Source of the DNA: Sarcophilus harrisii
Taxonomy: Eukaryota; Chordata; Mammalia; Dasyuromorphia; Dasyuridae
Direction of reading: 5' to 3'
NCBI RefSeq assembly: GCF_902635505.1
Contig: NC_045426.1
Location: 329,830,374 to 329,894,373, forward strand
DNA: 64,000 bases
A model generated the notes under the pieces. The model had not been told where the DNA came from, made no database searches, and saw only the letters and a list, made by a program, of their open reading frames with translations. Position 1 is the stretch's first letter; each line of letters starts with the position of its first letter. Positions 43,880 to 56,199 of this stretch are shown here, piece after piece. The position numbers and the translations under genes were made by a program.

Positions 43880-44700
43880 GCCAAACCAAGCTTATTCCTG
43901 ATTATGATACATTTAATGGATTCTTAATGGTCTGAATTAAATTGAATGCTATAGATGTCCCCTATCTAGATTCAGCAAGGCTAGGCTTTTTAAAAATCTC
44001 TTATAATGCTCTTGTGGATAAATATAAAAAAAAAAAAGTGGGCACTGTACATTCATATATAGTTTAATGACAGAGTCCAAAGAGAATTAATGAATCTCTG
44101 CCCATCTGGTAGAAGATCTCTAGTTCCGTAAAGCTTTGGTGTTCAATTCTGTCCTGATCACTACTGTAATCAAGGGATTGCATGTCTTTCAAATTGGAGA
44201 AAGCACAAAGCAAAGAATACTAATATACTGGATAACAGAATCAGAATCTAAAAGACCCACAATAATGTAAATTCCTAAATTCAAGTTTAAAAAAAAAAAA
44301 AACCCAAAACTTTAACTTCAAGCATAGGATGGTAGAGATTAAAGATAAAAATGCTTAAGGTCCTAACTGATTGAAAACAAAACCTGATTCAACAATATGA
44401 TGTGAATACAATTCCTGTCCTTTGCTTGCCAAACCACACCTGAAACATGTGTTTCAGTTCTGGGTAACACATTTTAAGAGGGACTGTGAAAAACTGGAAG
44501 GTGTGCAAGAAAAATAAAGCAGTGAAAGGACCTGTTAAGTGAAACAAATTTGGGGATGGAAAGAGACTAATTCTTGGAAGTCATCAGGTTGAACCCAAGA
44601 AATTTCAGGGAATGGTAGAATGTGAGTGTACAGGCTGACTATGTTTGAGGTTCATTTCAAGAAGTCATCTCTGAATTAAGAAATGACACTTCTTCTAACT
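43880..44700 (+). mobile_element. CR1-type LINE, diverged, sense
   Basis: GTTCAATTCTGTCCTGATCA, CACCTGAAACATGTGTTTCA GTTCTGGGTAACACATTTTA, GACTGTGAAAAACTGGAAGG TGTGCAAG and GAAGTCATCAGGTTG follow the CR1 landmark order (TGTTCAGTTCTGGGCRCCAC, ACATTGACAAGCTGGAGCGTGT). There are many A-rich insertions. Confidence 0.55.
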
Positions 44701-44811
44701 GTCTGTTGAGTTTTGGGGGATAGTGTTTCTGATCCTAACAAACCCTTCAGGTTAAAATGGAGTAGCTGAGTCTTGATGGAAGCTTTTCATCAGGAACGAT
44801 GTTACCAGAGT

Positions 44812-44905
44812 TTGGGGTTGTTGTAAGACTCAAATGATATAGCTCACATAAAGAATTTTGTAAACCTTAAAGCAATATATAAATTCAAGTTATTATCATT
44901 ATATT
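44812..44905 (+). mobile_element. MIR/THER1 SINE 3' part
   Basis: GGGTTGTTGTAAGACTCAAA TGATATAG, TTTTGTAAACCTTAAAGCAA and TATATAAATTCAAGTTATTA are the typical MIR-like 3' end. Confidence 0.75.
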
Positions 44906-45229
44906 GGAGTAATAAAATAAGAAAAGTTGAAAATTAGATAATATGCTCTATGTATGGGAAATGGCAAGAAAAATTTCAGGATGTGAAAGCAATGTAATAA
45001 TATCCAATAAGGAATGATAGACAGGATAAATTCAGTAAAAATAGGAAGGCATTTACAAGTGATACAGGTTAAAAAATAAAAACAACATGAAAAGCAATGT
45101 GTTTGTCATTGAATTTTGCAATAAAGTCATTCTCAAATATACCTGTGCATTCCTTGCACTGAGAAAATATCTCCTATCATCTCTGCCTGTCCAAATCTTG
45201 CCCACCCTATGAGCTGTAGCTCAAATGTC

Positions 45230-45810
45230 ATCCCAAATAAGCAATGGGTTGTTTATGAAATGCCTACTACACTAGGAAATGTTGAAAACAAACCAGTTTG
45301 TCCTCAGGGAGCTTACAACTTAGGAAGGAGAGACAATGTGTATATTTTAGATATAAACAAAATAACTTGGTGGGGGTTTGGGGATGAGGTGAGGTTGAAG
45401 GCTTAAGCAGCTAGAGGTCTTGAAGATGATATGCGCACTTGAATTGAGTGAACCTTGAAGGATGCTAGAAATGATTCTAAGAGGCAGAGGCCCAGAGAGG
45501 AGAGATGGAGTGCTTGCTTGAAGGAAAAATCAGAAGGTTAGTTTGGTTGGACCACAGAATGAGTGAGTAATGAATAATAAGTCTAAAAAGGTAGAATGGA
45601 GCCAGGTTGTAAAAGACTTTAAATGCCAGAAAGAGGAGTTTAAATTTTATCTGATACATAAATAAATTTTTAGTAAAAAAGGAGAGTGAACTGGTCAGAC
45701 CCATACTTTAGGAAAATCACTGTTGTATAGAGACAAGGCACCAGAAAGAGGCTATAATTAGGAGGCTATTATAATAGTCTAGGTCAGAGGTGATGAGTGC
45801 TAGTGCTTCA
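45230..45810 (-). mobile_element. L2/L3 LINE 3' portion, antisense
   Basis: TATGAAATGCCTACTACACT, CCTCAGGGAGCTTACAACTT, ATTCTAAGAGGCAGAGGCCC, AGGTAGAATGGAGCCAGGTT, ACTGGTCAGACCCATACTTT AGGAAAATCACT and AGGAGGCTATTATAATAGTC. This is one of the clearest L2/L3 copies in the window. Confidence 0.85.
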
Positions 45811-46044
45811 TCCCTGATATGATCATTTCTGATATATTTTGAGACTGCTACTCACAATCTTCGTCATTTTCTTGCATGAGATTTAATAAATGAGTCTACA
45901 TTCTAAATTAGTGAGACTTGCTCTTGGTTTCCATGTCTTTTCTCTCAACAAAGTGATGACTGCTTGTTGACTAAGGAGTTTTTTAAGGTTCTTTGACTTT
46001 CTTGAATAATTGCTTTATAATAATTAAACTTCTATAGAAAAAAT

Positions 46045-46150
46045 TGTCCATTAACAAGTACTCACTAAATGCCTATTATGAGCCAAGCATTATGCTAAAT
46101 AATGGAGACACAAAGTAACAAACAGCTCCATGATAAAAGTCTTAGTGGAA
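46045..46150 (-). mobile_element. L2/L3 3' tail, antisense
   Basis: AAGTACTCACTAAATGCCTA TTATGAGCCAAGCATTATGC TAAATAATGG is the conserved tail reversed. Confidence 0.7.
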
Positions 46151-46504
46151 TATATACTTTTATATACCTCCCTTCCCTACCCCCTCCAACTTAAGCAGTT
46201 TATTTAAAAAGGCTAGCTCAATCCAACATCATACTTTGGCAAATGACAACTTTAATGTTAACAGAAAATGCTAGGATCCTACTTCTTCAGGTTTTTGATG
46301 TTCATGACAATAAAGAATAACAAAACAATTATATGATCAACAGAGATACACAAGAGGTACAAAGGGTGTATGCAGGAACAGCATGATTGCTTTTTCATGC
46401 AGACCTTGTATTGTGGTTGTTTTTTTAATTGTTTTTACTCTGCTATGTGTTCCTTGCCAATGGGGAGACTAAGAAAGGCCTGACTTGTGATAATTTTAAC
46501 AAGC

Positions 46505-46968
46505 AAAGAGACATGAAAAAGTTTTATAAAATGTATCAATTGGCCATAAAGATTACTAAGTTTAAAATCTTTTGCATGAACAAAATTAATGCATCAAGAA
46601 ATATGAAGTATGTATGGGGAAGAAGGGGGGGGGGAGTGATGTCCAAAGACAGATGTTAGTCTAACGGATATAAAAGTATTTACAAAAAGACTTTTTATAG
46701 TAGCAAAGAACTAAAAGTAAAGTGAACTCCCATTGATTGGAGGAAGAGTTGAACAAACTCTTCAAACTCTGTGGAAGATGAATGCAATAGAATATTTACT
46801 CCACTGCTTTAAGAAAAAAAAGAATATAGAAAGAAGAGATCATATTTACTGATGCAGAGGGAAATAAGTAGAATCAGGAGGCCATATATAATGTTCTAAA
46901 TAACATAAAAGACAATAATATTTAAAGTCACATTAGAATAACAATCAGTACAGCCACAAGTCTTGACA
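46505..46968 (+). mobile_element. Old L1 3' end, sense
   Basis: TTAAAATCTTTTGCATGAAC AAAATTAATGCA, TATAGTAGCAAAGAACTAAA, CTCCCATTGATTGGAGGAAG AGTTGAACAAACTC and GAGGGAAATAAGTAGAATCA are L1 ORF2-end and 3' UTR phrases. Confidence 0.75.
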
Positions 46969-46969
46969 A

Positions 46970-47458
46970 GATTTTTTTTTAAATTAAAGATTTTTGTTTT
47001 CAAAATATATGCATGGATTATTTTCAACATGATTCATCCTTGGCAAAACCTTGTGTTCCAAGTTTTTTCCCTCCCTTTCCCCTCCCCCCTCCCCTATGCG
47101 ACAAGTTAAATGTGCAATTCTTCGGTACATATTTCCACAAATATCATGCTACATGAGAAAAATCAAAAAAAAAAAAAAAAAAAAAGGTAAAAAGGAAAAA
47201 AAGAGAAAGAAAAGAAAATGCAAGCAAACAACAACAAAAAGAGTAAAAATACTATGTTGTGATCTATACTCAGTTCCCACAGTCCTTTCTCTGGGTGCAG
47301 ATGGCTCTCTTCATCACAAGACCATTGGACCTGGTCTGCATTATTTCACTGAAGAGAGCCATGTCCATCAAAATTGATCATCATATAATCTTGCTGTTGC
47401 TGTGTACAATGACCTGGTTCTGCTCATTTCACTTAGCATCAGTTCATGTGTTGACTTA
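46970..47458 (-). mobile_element. L1 3' end (second subfamily), antisense
   Basis: It begins with the reversed tail TTTTTTTTTTAAATTAAAGA and continues ATGCATGGATTATTTTCAAC, AAATGTGCAATTCTTCGGTA, GGTGCAGATGGCTCTCTTCA TCACAAG and CTGGTTCTGCTCATTTCACT TAGCATCAG. The same subfamily occurs at 52300-53120. An A run of about 21 lies near 47166-47186. Confidence 0.8.
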
Positions 47459-47883
47459 AGAAGATTAATGAAGAACAACACTTACTTCATGATTGGCAGA
47501 AAAGATAGTAGCATATACATGCAGAATAACATGCAGAATAACTTTTCAGATATGGTTAAGACACATCTGTTTGTTTTGCCTAATTATATTTCCTTTTTAC
47601 AAGGAGAAGTTATGAACTTACCAAGGAATAACTAAAAGGGCATTAATACAACTTTTCTTCTTTTGTCTTTTGAAAAAAAAAAAAAAGATTCTTGCCAAGA
47701 AAGAGCTGTGGTTCAAATTTTTGTCTATTGCATTCCACAATTGGGACTTCTAAGGCATTTTGGAAAATCCTATTATATTGTACAAAAAATCATAGCACAG
47801 TCAATATAACTTGAAATGTTGTGATAGTTAACCTTTCATCTTTAGAAATATTAATCACAATATATGGGAATTTCTTTCTTTCT

Positions 47884-48620
47884 TTTTTTTTTTTTTTTTT
47901 TTTTGCAACACTAGCTTATTCAAACAGAACCAAAAAATAGTATGAAGAAATAGAGAAATTCAAACCAAAACTTTAAACCAAAGTTACTATAGACTTATGA
48001 TAATTACTGTGGAAAAACTACACTGAAAATGCTCCATGACAATATAACAAAAATTAAACACCAAACATCAGTTTCACATATTGAAATGCAAATTAAGATT
48101 TTAAAATTCTACTTAATAGTTTCTGGTTAATGCTAAAAATGCTAACGTACTGTTAATAGTAAATTGTACAAAAAGTTCAGAATAAAATATTTATTCTTCC
48201 CTTAAACAGATCACATGTATCCACTTTGACATTCTCTACAAAACCTGAAATACAGGAGGCACTAAAATACTGAGGATTATAATTTAATTTTACAGAAATT
48301 CTGTAAAATACTGTGCCTCTGAGACACTGAATATATGTACAGGATAATCATTCAACTTTGTCCAACAGTATTTAAAACAAATTTTAAAGATTTCTTAAAA
48401 ATTCTTAATCATACTTTTATAATTTTATCTCTGATGTGAGAATCTGTTATAGAGAGCAGCTGCTAGAAATAAATCCAAAATCAATAACAATTATCTCAAA
48501 AATCTCAGGATACATCAAACATATCTAAACTGTCTTCATTTCCCACTACTTCCCTATTTTTACATTTTTTTCCCCTTAAGAAAGCAAGCAGATAGAAAAA
48601 TAATGGTAAATCACTATCTC
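47884..48620 (-). other. Candidate mRNA 3'-end retrocopy
   Basis: A T run of about 21 (47884-47904) is followed by about 700 bp of AT-rich, non-repetitive sequence. On the minus strand it therefore looks like a 3' UTR ending TTTGAATAAGCTAGTGTTGC and then poly(A). No reading frame is preserved and no target duplication could be fixed. It may equally be a unique region next to a T-rich microsatellite. Confidence 0.3.
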
Positions 48621-48789
48621 CAGATACAGATGAGCAAACTGAGATATGGTGATAGTGATTTATTATTACTTATTCTGCTATTAATTTATATGATCCTTAA
48701 GCTGAATTGACAGTATCCTCAGATTTCTTGTCTTAGCAAGTGCTCTTTCTTCTATATCGAAGAATAATAAGAAAATATCATCCTTATAT

Positions 48790-48905
48790 AGGCGAAAGAG
48801 GTGAAAGATCCACTGATTGATGTCAGAGGATCAGGACAAAGATTCTACTTCTGATGCTTATCTGTGCACCTCTAGACAAATCATTTAGCTTCATCTAGAC
48901 CAAAC
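48790..48905 (+). mobile_element. MIR-type SINE, weak
   Basis: CACTGATTGATGTCAGAGGA, TTCTACTTCTGATGCTTATC and ACCTCTAGACAAATCATTTA GCTTC follow the MIR order. Confidence 0.5.
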
Positions 48906-48959
48906 TATGGTTAATAGAACTCTACTCATTTTTATGGATTTCTACTTGCACACAACAAT

Positions 48960-51060
48960 AATGTGATATTTTTTCTTTTACCTTTCTCTTCCTTCCCTTG
49001 CCCCTAGGAGGAGAAATACTCCTCCTTTTCCCTTTCCTTCACAAGTAAAATCATCAAGATATAAGAGAACCACTCCGAGGACTTCTAATTAGGCTCCCTC
49101 TATGATCCTTAATAATTACAGGGTCTCGAGAGGAGATGCACATCATTTTTCCATGTTAGAATATACATAGTGTAGCCTTGTTTCAAATCTTATGATTATT
49201 CATTCACATTTACCTTTTTATGTTTCTCAATCCCTGTTTTTGCTCTTCAAAAGCTCTATTCAGCTCTGGTCTTTTCATCAGGAATGCTTGTAAGTCTTCC
49301 ACTTCATTAAAGATCCATTTTTCCCCTGTAGGATTACATTGTTTTAATAGATAAATTATTCTTGGCCATAAGTATATCCATTGTCTTCTGGAATATCATA
49401 TTCCAAGCATATTCTGATCCTTTGTAGTTGAGGCTTCTACATTATGTATAATCCTGATTGTGGCTCCTCAGGACTTAAAATTCTTTCTTTTTGGATGCTT
49501 GCAGTATGTTTTCTTTGTCCTAGAAGCTTTGGATTTTGACTATATATGTTCCTGGAAGTTTTCATTTTAGGGTTTCTTTCAGTCTTCTGAAAGTGGATTC
49601 TTGCTATTTGAGTTTTGATTCTAGAGATCCAGCAAGTTTTCTTTTTTTTAATTATTATTATTTCTTGAAATATGATGTCTTAATCTCTTGTTTTTAATAT
49701 AACTTTCAGGTAATCCAATGATTCTTAAATTATTTCCTCTTGATATGTTTTCCAAGTCAGTGGTTTTTGCTATGAAACCTTAAGTTTTCTTTCCTTTTTT
49801 TTTTTTTTTACTTTGTTTTACAATATTTCTTATCGTTATGTGGAATCATTAACTTCTATCTGGTCCATTTTAGTTTTCAGTAAGTTGTTGATTGGGTGAG
49901 ATTTATCTATTGTGACAGTTTCTAATTCCCTTTCCAATTCTTCCAAAACTCTTTATTTTTTCCCCATTTTCAATTTTTCTCTAGTTCTCTTATTAAAATA
50001 TTTTAAATCTTAAAAAACAAATCTTTTTGTTTCATCTCTTTCAGGACACTTAGTTGAATTTGTACTCCTTTGAGGCTATGCTTGTTAGACGTTTTGAAGT
50101 CATTTTCTTCTGGTTTGTATTTTAAGCATTTCAGGATTCTTTTTATTTTTATTTTTTGTCCACTCTTCCAGCCTACTTCTTTTATTTTAGGATCAGGCTC
50201 CACTTATTTCTCTAAGGAATGTCTGGGCTGTTCCTGCTTTTGATTTCTTGGAGATACTGAGTATTGTGTTTATTATTCCAGTCTTTGAGGAATAGCTCAA
50301 GAAAGAATCTATAAACTTGCAATGTTCCCAAAGTAGTCTGATCCAGAGCACATTCTGGTCCCTACACTCAAGTTTTATAAGTTCCTAATGTGAGTTTGGG
50401 CCTGAGCAAGATGGGCCTGTGGACTTGCCTCCTTTTGAAGTTTCAGAAAACTGTTTCTGGACTCCGTCACTATTAGTCAGTTGGAAAGATCTGCATGTTG
50501 AATGTAACTGAACTGTGTAAATTTCTCTTTTATCTGGGATTCCCTCTCATTTATTTCTCTTCATGCTTCTGACTGGGCTAGAAGATCCTTTTCACCTCCA
50601 GGAAGCCATTTATCTGCTACCTGATTTGAATTAAATCCTTACTGAGGATAGAGCCCTGGGCCTGTTTGCATTGATGATTTTACACCACCACTCCAAGGAG
50701 CTCAGAAATTGTGATTGCTGAGTGGCTCTGAGTAACACAAATGTAGACCCTGCTATGCTGAACCCGGAGTTTCTTCTAGTCTTTGACACAGCCTTTCTCT
50801 GCCCTGGAATGTTCTGTGCCTGGCACGCTCCTAGCCAGACCTTTATCCTGAGTATCCACACACTTTTTTTTTATCTCCCCATTTTGATGTGGGCTGAAAA
50901 AAATTACTCTGCAATTTTTTCTTGGATTTCCCAAACAGGATTAGTGTTACATTTTCTGTTTGGAGGAATTAGTAGGGAAGGGAGAAGAAGAACAATTGTT
51001 TTGTTCTTCTTCCTTATGCTCAACATCTTGGCCCACACATCCTTCTAGAACCCTTTTCAG
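48960..51060 (-). mobile_element. L1 5' half (5' UTR and ORF1), antisense
   Basis: TTCTGGAATATCATATTCCA AGC, ATCCTGATTGTGGCTCCTCA, TCTTTTTGGATGCTTGCAGT ATGTTTTC, CTTGAAATATGATGTCTTAA and GGTAATCCAATGATTCTTAA ATTATTTCC match the marsupial L1 antisense ORF1 region seen also at 26560-28195. The right third (50220-51050) is the likely 5' UTR. The 108-codon frame at 50722 lies in it. Confidence 0.7.
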
Positions 51061-51084
51061 GATACCGCTTCTATACTATAACTA

Positions 51085-51901
51085 ACAACCAAAAAGATTT
51101 CTATTATGTGCCAGGCACTGAGGATATAAATATGAACAATAATATAAAGAATGTTCATTCTAATGGGAGAACATACAGCATAAACATAAAGTTAATAAAC
51201 AAATATATATATACAAAATAGTTTAATACAAGATAGTTCAGGAAGAAGTAGCAATTAAGGGAAATAAAGATTTGCTGAAGATGGTGTTTGAGCAGCATTT
51301 TAAAGGAATACATAAAGTGAAGGTAAAGAAATAATGGATGCTAGGCATTAGAGATCATGAGAGCAAAGTTATAAAAGATGGAAGACTAGATCACAAAGAG
51401 GGAAGGTGAGCAATGTCTAATGAGGTAAAAGTACTAGATTGGGGTCAAGTTATGTGGAGCTTTAAAATTTAAACAGAGGTATGTATATTTTATTCCAGAA
51501 GCAATCAGAGCCACTGGAATTTACTGAACAATGGAACCAATTGGTCAGATTTGCCCTTCAAGAAAACTGCATTAGCTACAGTAATTTTGAACTATTCAAA
51601 TGGGATAGGAGACAGAACCTCAGGGCAGACACTAGAAATGGATATATAGTTCTGGGAGTTATCTCCATAGAAATAATAATCCATGAGGTAAACGAATGAT
51701 TCCAAGAGAAGGGAGGAGGGGCCAGGGAACACCTGCATGCTAAGGAGATATAGAAGATGAGCCAGCAAAAGTCATTGAGAAAAAGTAGCAAACAGGTGAA
51801 CTGGGGAAAAATAATGTGATGAAAGCCAAGAGAGGAAAGCGTTTTGAACAGGACACTTGGTCAACTGTTAAATACATCAGATAGATCAAGAAGAATGAAA
51901 G

Positions 51902-51934
<33 letters not shown>

Positions 51935-52290
51935 CTATCAAATATGGCAATTAAAAGACCATTAATAACTTAGAGAGGAGTTTCAGTTGCATTTTTAGAA
52001 TGACAGAAGACTGCAAACAGCTAAAGAGTGAATGAGAAGAGAGGAAGAAGAGGTAATGTGTAGATAACCTTTTTAGAAAATTTGATTAAAAAAAGAAGAG
52101 ATATAGAACTATTAGTCTGAAAGGATTCATAGAATTTACTGAAGGTTTTTTAATGATGGGAAAGAGTTGGGGGTGTTTGAAGACTATAACAAAAGAACCA
52201 ATATATAGAAAATGGACAAAGATCCAAGAGAAAGTTTTAATGACTGAAGATACAATCTGCTGAAGATCACAGGAAGAGCTGGGACTAATT
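51085..52290 (-). mobile_element. Long L2/L3 LINE, antisense
   Basis: TTCTATTATGTGCCAGGCAC TGAGG, GGAGCTTTAAAATTTAAACA GAGG, CAGAGCCACTGGAATTTACT, AAAAGACCATTAATAACTTA GAGAGGAGTTTCAGTTG, GAGAAGAGGAAGAAGAGG and GATAACCTTTTTAGAAAATTT. It reaches back into the reverse-transcriptase core and is the longest L2/L3 copy here. An A run of about 29 (51904-51932) interrupts it. Confidence 0.8.
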
Positions 52291-52299
52291 TCTTTTTTA

Positions 52300-53120
52300 A
52301 AAATTCATAATAGCATTCTACTTTTCAAAATACATGCAAAGATAGTTTTCAACATTCAGCCTTGCAAAACCTCATGCACCAATCTTTTCTCCTTTCCTCT
52401 CCCCTAGAAATAACCCAATATACATTAAAATCGTGCAATTCTTCTAAATATATTTCCACATTTATTATGCTACACAAGAAAAATCAGATAAAAAAGGAAG
52501 AAAAAATGAGAGAAAAAAACAAGCAAGCAAACAACAAAAAAGGTAATCTACATTCAATGACCATAGCTCTCACTCTGGATGCAGATGGCTTTCTCCATCA
52601 CCAAGTCTTTTGGAATTGGCCTGAATCTCTTCATTACTGAAAAGAGCCAAGTCCATCACAGTTGATCATCACATAATCTTGTTGCAGTGAACAATGTTCT
52701 TTTGGTTCTACTCATTTCACTTAGTTATCAGTTCACGTTAAGTCTCCCCAAGCCTTTTTGAAATTATCCTGCTGATACAAATTCCTTTTCTGCCAAATTG
52801 ACAATTAATCTTCCCAAATACATTTGTTAAATAATAATTTCCTTTTCCTAAAGATTTATCAAATTCATATTTTAATATATTGTTGGCTCATGTATTCTAT
52901 TTCATTAATTTATTTGTATTAATTTGTTTTGATGACAATTCTGATTTCAAGTCTGGGAATATAAAACCTCACCCCTTCACTGGAATTTCTTTTCAGTATA
53001 TCTCTTAATATTTTTGCCAAATTATTTTCCCATATAAATTTTATTATGATTTTGTTTAATTCCATTAAGAAGCTCCTTTATGTTTTAATTGATACTACAT
53101 TAAATCATGAAAGGGATAGG
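52300..53120 (-). mobile_element. L1 3' portion (second subfamily), antisense
   Basis: CAAAATACATGCAAAGATAG TTTTCAACATTC, TCGTGCAATTCTTCTAAATA, GGATGCAGATGGCTTTCTCC ATCACCAAG and GTTCTACTCATTTCACTTAG are as at 46970. Further in, TGTTTTGATGACAATTCTGA TTTCAAGTCTGGG is an ORF2 antisense phrase. There is a jump between the 3' UTR and ORF2 parts, so internal sequence is missing. Confidence 0.7.
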
Positions 53121-53374
53121 GATTCGATTTGTGATTTCATTAGCAAAGGGAATTTCTGGGTAAAGACACTCCTTGAAAGTGAAGGGCAGACAACACCTTC
53201 TCTGTAATTTATAGTCTTTTAGAGAATTTCCTAAAGCACTAACAGATTAAATTTTTTGTTCAGTCAGTTAAGTGTCATAAGACCGACCTAAAGTCAAGTC
53301 TTCAATATCAGCTTTCTCTCCAATATAACAAGTTTTTCATTGCATTAAATATATGTTAATTTGAGGGTTTTTTT

Positions 53375-54491
53375 AAACTTTTTTTTTATTATAATAACTT
53401 TTTATTGACAGATCCCAAGCCAGGGTAATTTTTTACAACATTATCCTTTGCACTCACTTCTGTTCCGATTTTTCTCCTCTCTCCCTCCACCTTCTCCCCT
53501 AGATGGCAAGCAGTCCTATATATGTTGAATATGTCGCAGTATATCCTAGATACAATATATGTGTGCAGAACCAAACAGTTCTCTTGTTGCACAGGGAGAA
53601 TTGGATTCAGAAGGTAAAAATAACCCGGGAAGAAAATCAAAAATGCAAACAGTTTTCATTCATTTCCCAGTGTTCCTTCTTTGGGCTGCTTCTGTCCATC
53701 ATTGATCAATTGAAACTGAATTAGGTCTCTTTGTCAAAGAAATCCACTTCCATCAGAATACATCCTCATACAGTATCGTTGTTGAAGTATATAATGATCT
53801 CCTGGTTCTGCTCATTTTACTCAGCATCAGTTCATGTCTCTTCAAGCCTCTCTGTATTCATCCTGCTGGTCATTTCTTACAGAGCAATAATATTCCATAA
53901 CATTCATATACCACAAAATACCCAACCATTCTCCAATTGATGGGCTTCCATTCATTTTCCAGTTTCTAGCCACTACAAACAGGGCTGCCACAAACATTTT
54001 GGTACATACAGGTCCCTTTCCCTTCTTTAGTATCTCCTTAGGGTATAAGCCCAGTAGTAGCACTGCTGGGTCAACATTCATCGTTATTTTTTCCTGTCAT
54101 CTTAGCCAATCTGACAGGTGTGTAGTGGTATCTCAGAGTTGTCTTAATTTGCATTTCTCTGATTAATAGTGATTTGGAACACTCTTTCATATGAGTGGTA
54201 ATAGTTTCAATTTCATCATCTGAAAATTGTCTTCATATCCTTTGACCATTTATAAATTGGAGAATGGCTTGGTTTCTCATAAATTAGAATCAGTTCTCTA
54301 TATATTTTGGAAATGAGGCCTTTAACAGAACCTTTAACTGTGAAGGTGTTTTCCCAGTTTATTGCTTCCCCTCTAACTTTGTTTGCATTAGATTTGTTTG
54401 TACAAAAGCTTTTTAATTTGATGTAATCAAAATTTTCTATTTTATGATCAATAATGGTCTCTAGTTCATCTTTGGTCACAAATTTCTTCCT
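53375..54491 (-). mobile_element. Young 5'-truncated L1, about 1.1 kb, with target duplication
   Basis: Antisense L1 3' end in good repair: CTTTTTATTGACAGATCCCA, GATGGCAAGCAGTCCTATAT, CAATTGAAACTGAATTAGGT, TCCAATTGATGGGCTTCCAT, GACAGGTGTGTAGTGGTATC and GATGTAATCAAAATTTTCTA. Flanks TTTGAGGGTTTTTTT (53360-53374) and TTTGAGGGTTTTTTTT (54492-54507) are the duplicated target. Near 54075 the text jumps from CTGCTGGGTC to AACATTCATCG, where my memory of the family has extra sequence, so an internal deletion is likely. Confidence 0.88.
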
Positions 54492-54689
54492 TTTGAGGGT
54501 TTTTTTTACTTTATTAAGATGAAGCATTCATAAACTCTGAATATCTTGTTTATAATGATGCCTAGACTTCCATATCTCACTTCTAAACCCTTTGAAATTT
54601 CATTCCATTTCTACTACTCTATTAAATCTGCTCCCCTCAAAGGTTAAAGACCCAATCTCCAAATGAATATTCAAGGTAAAAGAGATCTT

Positions 54690-54840
54690 AGGGAATTTTT
54701 ATTTCAACACCATCCATTAAATGAGAAATTGAGGCCCTGAACAAAAAAGTAGTTTGTCTTAGGTGATAGACAAAAAAGGGCAGAAGCAGGATTCAAATCC
54801 AGACCTTCTAAAAACGGGCAAAATTTAAGGCCCAGGGCAT
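54690..54840 (-). mobile_element. MIR-type SINE, antisense
   Basis: TTAAATGAGAAATTGAGGCC, TAGTTTGTCTTAGGTGATAG, GCAGGATTCAAATCCAGACC TTCT. Followed by an L2/L3-like tail near 54865-54905 (ATAGTAGGTACTTAGTAAGT GCTTGAATT). Confidence 0.65.
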
Positions 54841-55009
54841 TTTCATTTTTGTCTCTGTGATTTGCACATGTTATACATAGTAGGTACTTAGTAAGTGCTT
54901 GAATTCTATAATACCATATTAGCAAATTAACTGCTTTTCTTGACCTCCTTGGATCTTTGTACATACCTGATTGTCCTGATATTTTTCCTTGGCTTCTGGG
55001 ACCCAAAAT

Positions 55010-55945
55010 TTCCCTGTTCTTAACAGTCCTTTTCTGTTTCCTTTCCTGGCTCTTCTTCCTTCTATGTCCTCATAGTATTTCCCCAAAACCCTTCTCTGAT
55101 TCTCTCTCATGTACTTCCATTATTACTTCTTTGTAGATGGTTCCTAATTACCTACATACAGTTAATGACCTGTTGTTTCTGATTCCTTCCAACCTTCATT
55201 TTCTTCAAACTTTGCTATTACTAACAAGAATACCCAGCCACTAAGACTCACAACCTAGTTGTTATCCTCAATTCTTCAATTACAAACATGCAACCTAATG
55301 CCAAGGCCTACTGATCTGTCTCTCACAGATGACACCTTCTCTCCTCTGACACAGCTATCACCGTGGCAAAGGTCTTCATCACATTACACCTGGACTACCG
55401 AAACAGCATTTTTGTTGGTTTCCTTGCCTCAAGTCTTTCCCACTGCAGTTTTTCCATTCAACTGCCAAAGGGATTTTCTTAAAGTGCAGTTCTGAGTCTC
55501 TTATATCCTCTGTTCAATGAATTTCACTGGATCCACATTACCTCCAGGATCCCATATAAAATATTCCTTTTGGTTTTTAAAGCCCTTCACAACCTGATAT
55601 CTTCCCACTTTTCCAGGCAATGGCCTTTTTGCTGTCCTGCACACCTGACATTTCATTTCCCAATTCTGTGCATTTTAATGGACTGTTGCAAAGCCTGGGA
55701 TGTACCCCCCTTTTCACTACTGCCTCCTGGCTCCCTTTAAAACAACTTAAATCTCACCTTCAGCAAGAGAACTTTTCCAGTCCTCCCTCTGATATTATAT
55801 CTCCTTTACCTTCTCTGTCTTTAACATACATCTTTTTTTGCATATTGTTTCTCTCACTAGATTGTGAGCTTCTTGAGGGTGTGGACTATTTTCTTTGTAT
55901 CCCAACCAGTGCCTGATGGCAATCACTTGTTGACTTGACACAAGT
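55010..55945 (+). mobile_element. L2/L3 LINE 3' kilobase, sense
   Basis: CACCTGGACTACCGAAACAG, CTTGCCTCAAGTCTTTCCCA CTGCAG, CAACTGCCAAAGGGATTTTC TTAAAG, ATTACCTCCAGGATCCCATA TAAAAT, TTTAAAGCCCTTCACAACCT, TAGATTGTGAGCTTCTTGAG GG and TTTGTATCCCAACCAGTGCC TGATGG. This is the best sense L2/L3 copy in the window. The frames at 55259 and 55620 are its decayed coding sequence. Confidence 0.88.
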
Positions 55946-56199
55946 ATCTCTATGTGAGCATCATGGCAATACATCAAACCACCTATCATCTGTCAAACTT
56001 CTGTGCTCTAAGGAGGATGAAGCCAACTCTATAAGGTTCAGTCATGGGTCTGAGGATGCTTGAGGCCTGCAGGATTCTTGGGGACCAGCAGAGGGCAACA
56101 AAGTTCTATCTGAAATGAAGCAATAGTTCTACCCTGCTTTACATTGAAGTGACTGCCCAAAGCCAGGGAAATCATGATCATGAAAATGGTCAGAATAAA

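Noticed and set aside
55259-55916. 78- and 98-codon plus-strand frames resembling a protein
   Set aside because: They are the decayed reverse-transcriptase C-terminus of an L2/L3 LINE, with the conserved 3' UTR directly after.
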